From Thiotrichales bacterium (lineage in GTDB: Bacteria > Pseudomonadota > Gammaproteobacteria > UWMA-0217), in the NCBI GenBank assembly GCA_024763135.1, contig JANTGD010000221.1:1-6262 (forward strand): DNA of 6,262 nt. The letters are read 5' to 3'. A program made the translations under genes and the position numbers. The notes below the pieces were generated by a model. That model was not told the origin of the DNA and did not search any database. It was given only the letters and a program-made list of their open reading frames with translations. Position 1 is the stretch's first letter. Each line of letters begins with the position of its first letter. Shown here piece by piece: positions 5,923 to 6,262 of this stretch.

Positions 5923-5928
5923 TTCCTC
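5923..5928 (-). promoter_or_regulatory. Ribosome binding site of the alg44-like gene
   Basis: Read on the minus strand as GAGGAA, with GAGG ending 8 bases before the ATG at 5916. It is the best Shine-Dalgarno match in the window and supports the chosen start, which also leaves the PilZ RxxxR motif a normal distance from the N-terminus. Confidence 0.75.
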
Positions 5929-6004
5929 AATGCGTGCGCCGGGGTTACCGAGCTGTGCGACTCAATCGGGACAAACACCCGTTTTTTTGAATTGCAATCT
6001 GTCT

Positions 6005-6120
6005 GACCTGTATTGGATCAAGCGGCGCCCTGCGGGTAGTGCTTGCTCCTTGTCCAGCGGCGTAGCACCAAGCCAGCACAGGCCGGGCGCCACAAACTAC
6101 CTGAATTGAAAAGACAGGTC
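6005..6120 (-). repeat. Nested inverted-repeat structure in the alg operon leader
   Basis: An outer 7-bp pair, GACCTGT (6005-6011) with ACAGGTC (6114-6120), encloses an inner 7-bp pair, GGCGCCC (6024-6030) with GGGCGCC (6085-6091). Within the inner pair, GTGC and GCAC elements could extend the fold. It lies 89-204 bases upstream of the alg44-like ATG, in a likely transcribed leader. It does not look like the conserved core of the GEMM c-di-GMP riboswitch. It could be a dispersed palindromic repeat or a structured leader RNA. Confidence 0.4.
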
Positions 6121-6154
6121 GCAGGCCTGCGCACCGGAGTTGATTACGCTTTAT

Positions 6155-6182
6155 TTGGTAAGCCAGTTAACTGGCTCACCAA
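6155..6182. promoter_or_regulatory. 28-bp near-perfect dyad, candidate operator
   Basis: The core AGCCAGTTAACTGGCT (6161-6176 within the dyad) is a perfect 16-bp palindrome. It is extended by TTGGT on the left and ACCAA on the right with a single mismatched pair between, giving 26 of 28 symmetric positions. No T-run follows on either strand, so a terminator is unlikely. Its position 239 bases upstream of the alg44-like start suggests a binding site for a dimeric regulator of that operon or of a gene beyond the window edge. Confidence 0.4.
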
Positions 6183-6262
6183 CAGATACCTTCATATATC
6201 GCATTTGACCGCGCTTTTTCATGGATTCTGACTAAATCGACAACTTTGTAATTCGACGAATT

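Larger units (their letters stand above)
5917..6262. other. Upstream region of the alg44-alg8 operon, no gene seen
   Basis: These 346 bases contain no frame I would call a gene on either strand; the open plus-strand stretches here look non-protein-like. The region is rich in dyad structure: a nested inverted repeat (6005-6120), CGCAGGCCTGCG (6120-6131), a 28-bp dyad (6155-6182) and AATTCGACGAATT at the window edge (6250-6262). I could not pick a sigma70, sigma54 or AlgU-type promoter with confidence. The operon's transcription start is probably within or just beyond this stretch. Confidence 0.5.

Noticed and set aside
5967..5988. CGGG/CCCG hairpin followed by seven T on the plus strand, resembling a terminator
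   Set aside because: The stem is only 4 bp and no plus-strand gene precedes it; it lies in the leader of a minus-strand operon.
1..6262. tRNA genes and CRISPR arrays
   Set aside because: No cloverleaf with a T-loop motif and no regularly spaced repeats were seen on either strand.

Overview
The window (about 50% GC by eye) looks chromosomal and comes from a Gram-negative proteobacterium, most likely beta or gamma. The evidence is an OxyR with the proteobacterial redox-cysteine region and an Alg44/Alg8-like pair of inner-membrane polysaccharide synthesis proteins. I cannot name a species. Four protein-coding genes are well supported: oxyR on the plus strand, then a peroxiredoxin, an alg8-like glycosyltransferase and an alg44-like PilZ/HlyD protein, all on the minus strand.

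Oxidative-stress half (1-2357). oxyR (166-1089) is preceded by a good sigma70-like promoter (TTGAAT, 17 bp, TATAAT) placed so that transcription should begin at about the A of the start codon, so the mRNA may be leaderless. After oxyR come 481 bases without a convincing gene. They hold a 170-bp palindromic, MITE-like element with 21-bp terminal inverted repeats (1214-1383). The convergent peroxiredoxin (1571-2221) is a Prx6-type enzyme with two extra C-terminal cysteines. Its upstream region carries a 37-bp match to the OxyR tetramer site (2321-2357), directly abutting a weak promoter. The two genes therefore look like sensor and target.

Exopolysaccharide half (2718-6262). The genes run alg44-like (5916-4285) then alg8-like (4262-2718), 22 bases apart, as one minus-strand operon. 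The first encodes a cytoplasmic PilZ domain (c-di-GMP sensing), one membrane helix and a long HlyD-type periplasmic arm. The second encodes a family 2 glycosyltransferase with the Alg8 motifs DGD, GDDK and RW. Together they resemble the c-di-GMP-gated polymerase core of alginate synthesis. The gene order is reversed relative to Pseudomonas, the periplasmic arm is much longer, and no other alginate gene (algD, K, E, G, X, L, A) is in view, so the polymer is not established. The 346-base leader region upstream has a 28-bp dyad and a nested inverted-repeat structure of about 116 bases.

The 496-base stretch between alg8 and the peroxiredoxin start (2222-2717) holds the peroxiredoxin control region and an untyped minus-strand reading frame that may be a gene remnant. 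I saw no tRNA, rRNA, CRISPR array or complete insertion sequence.
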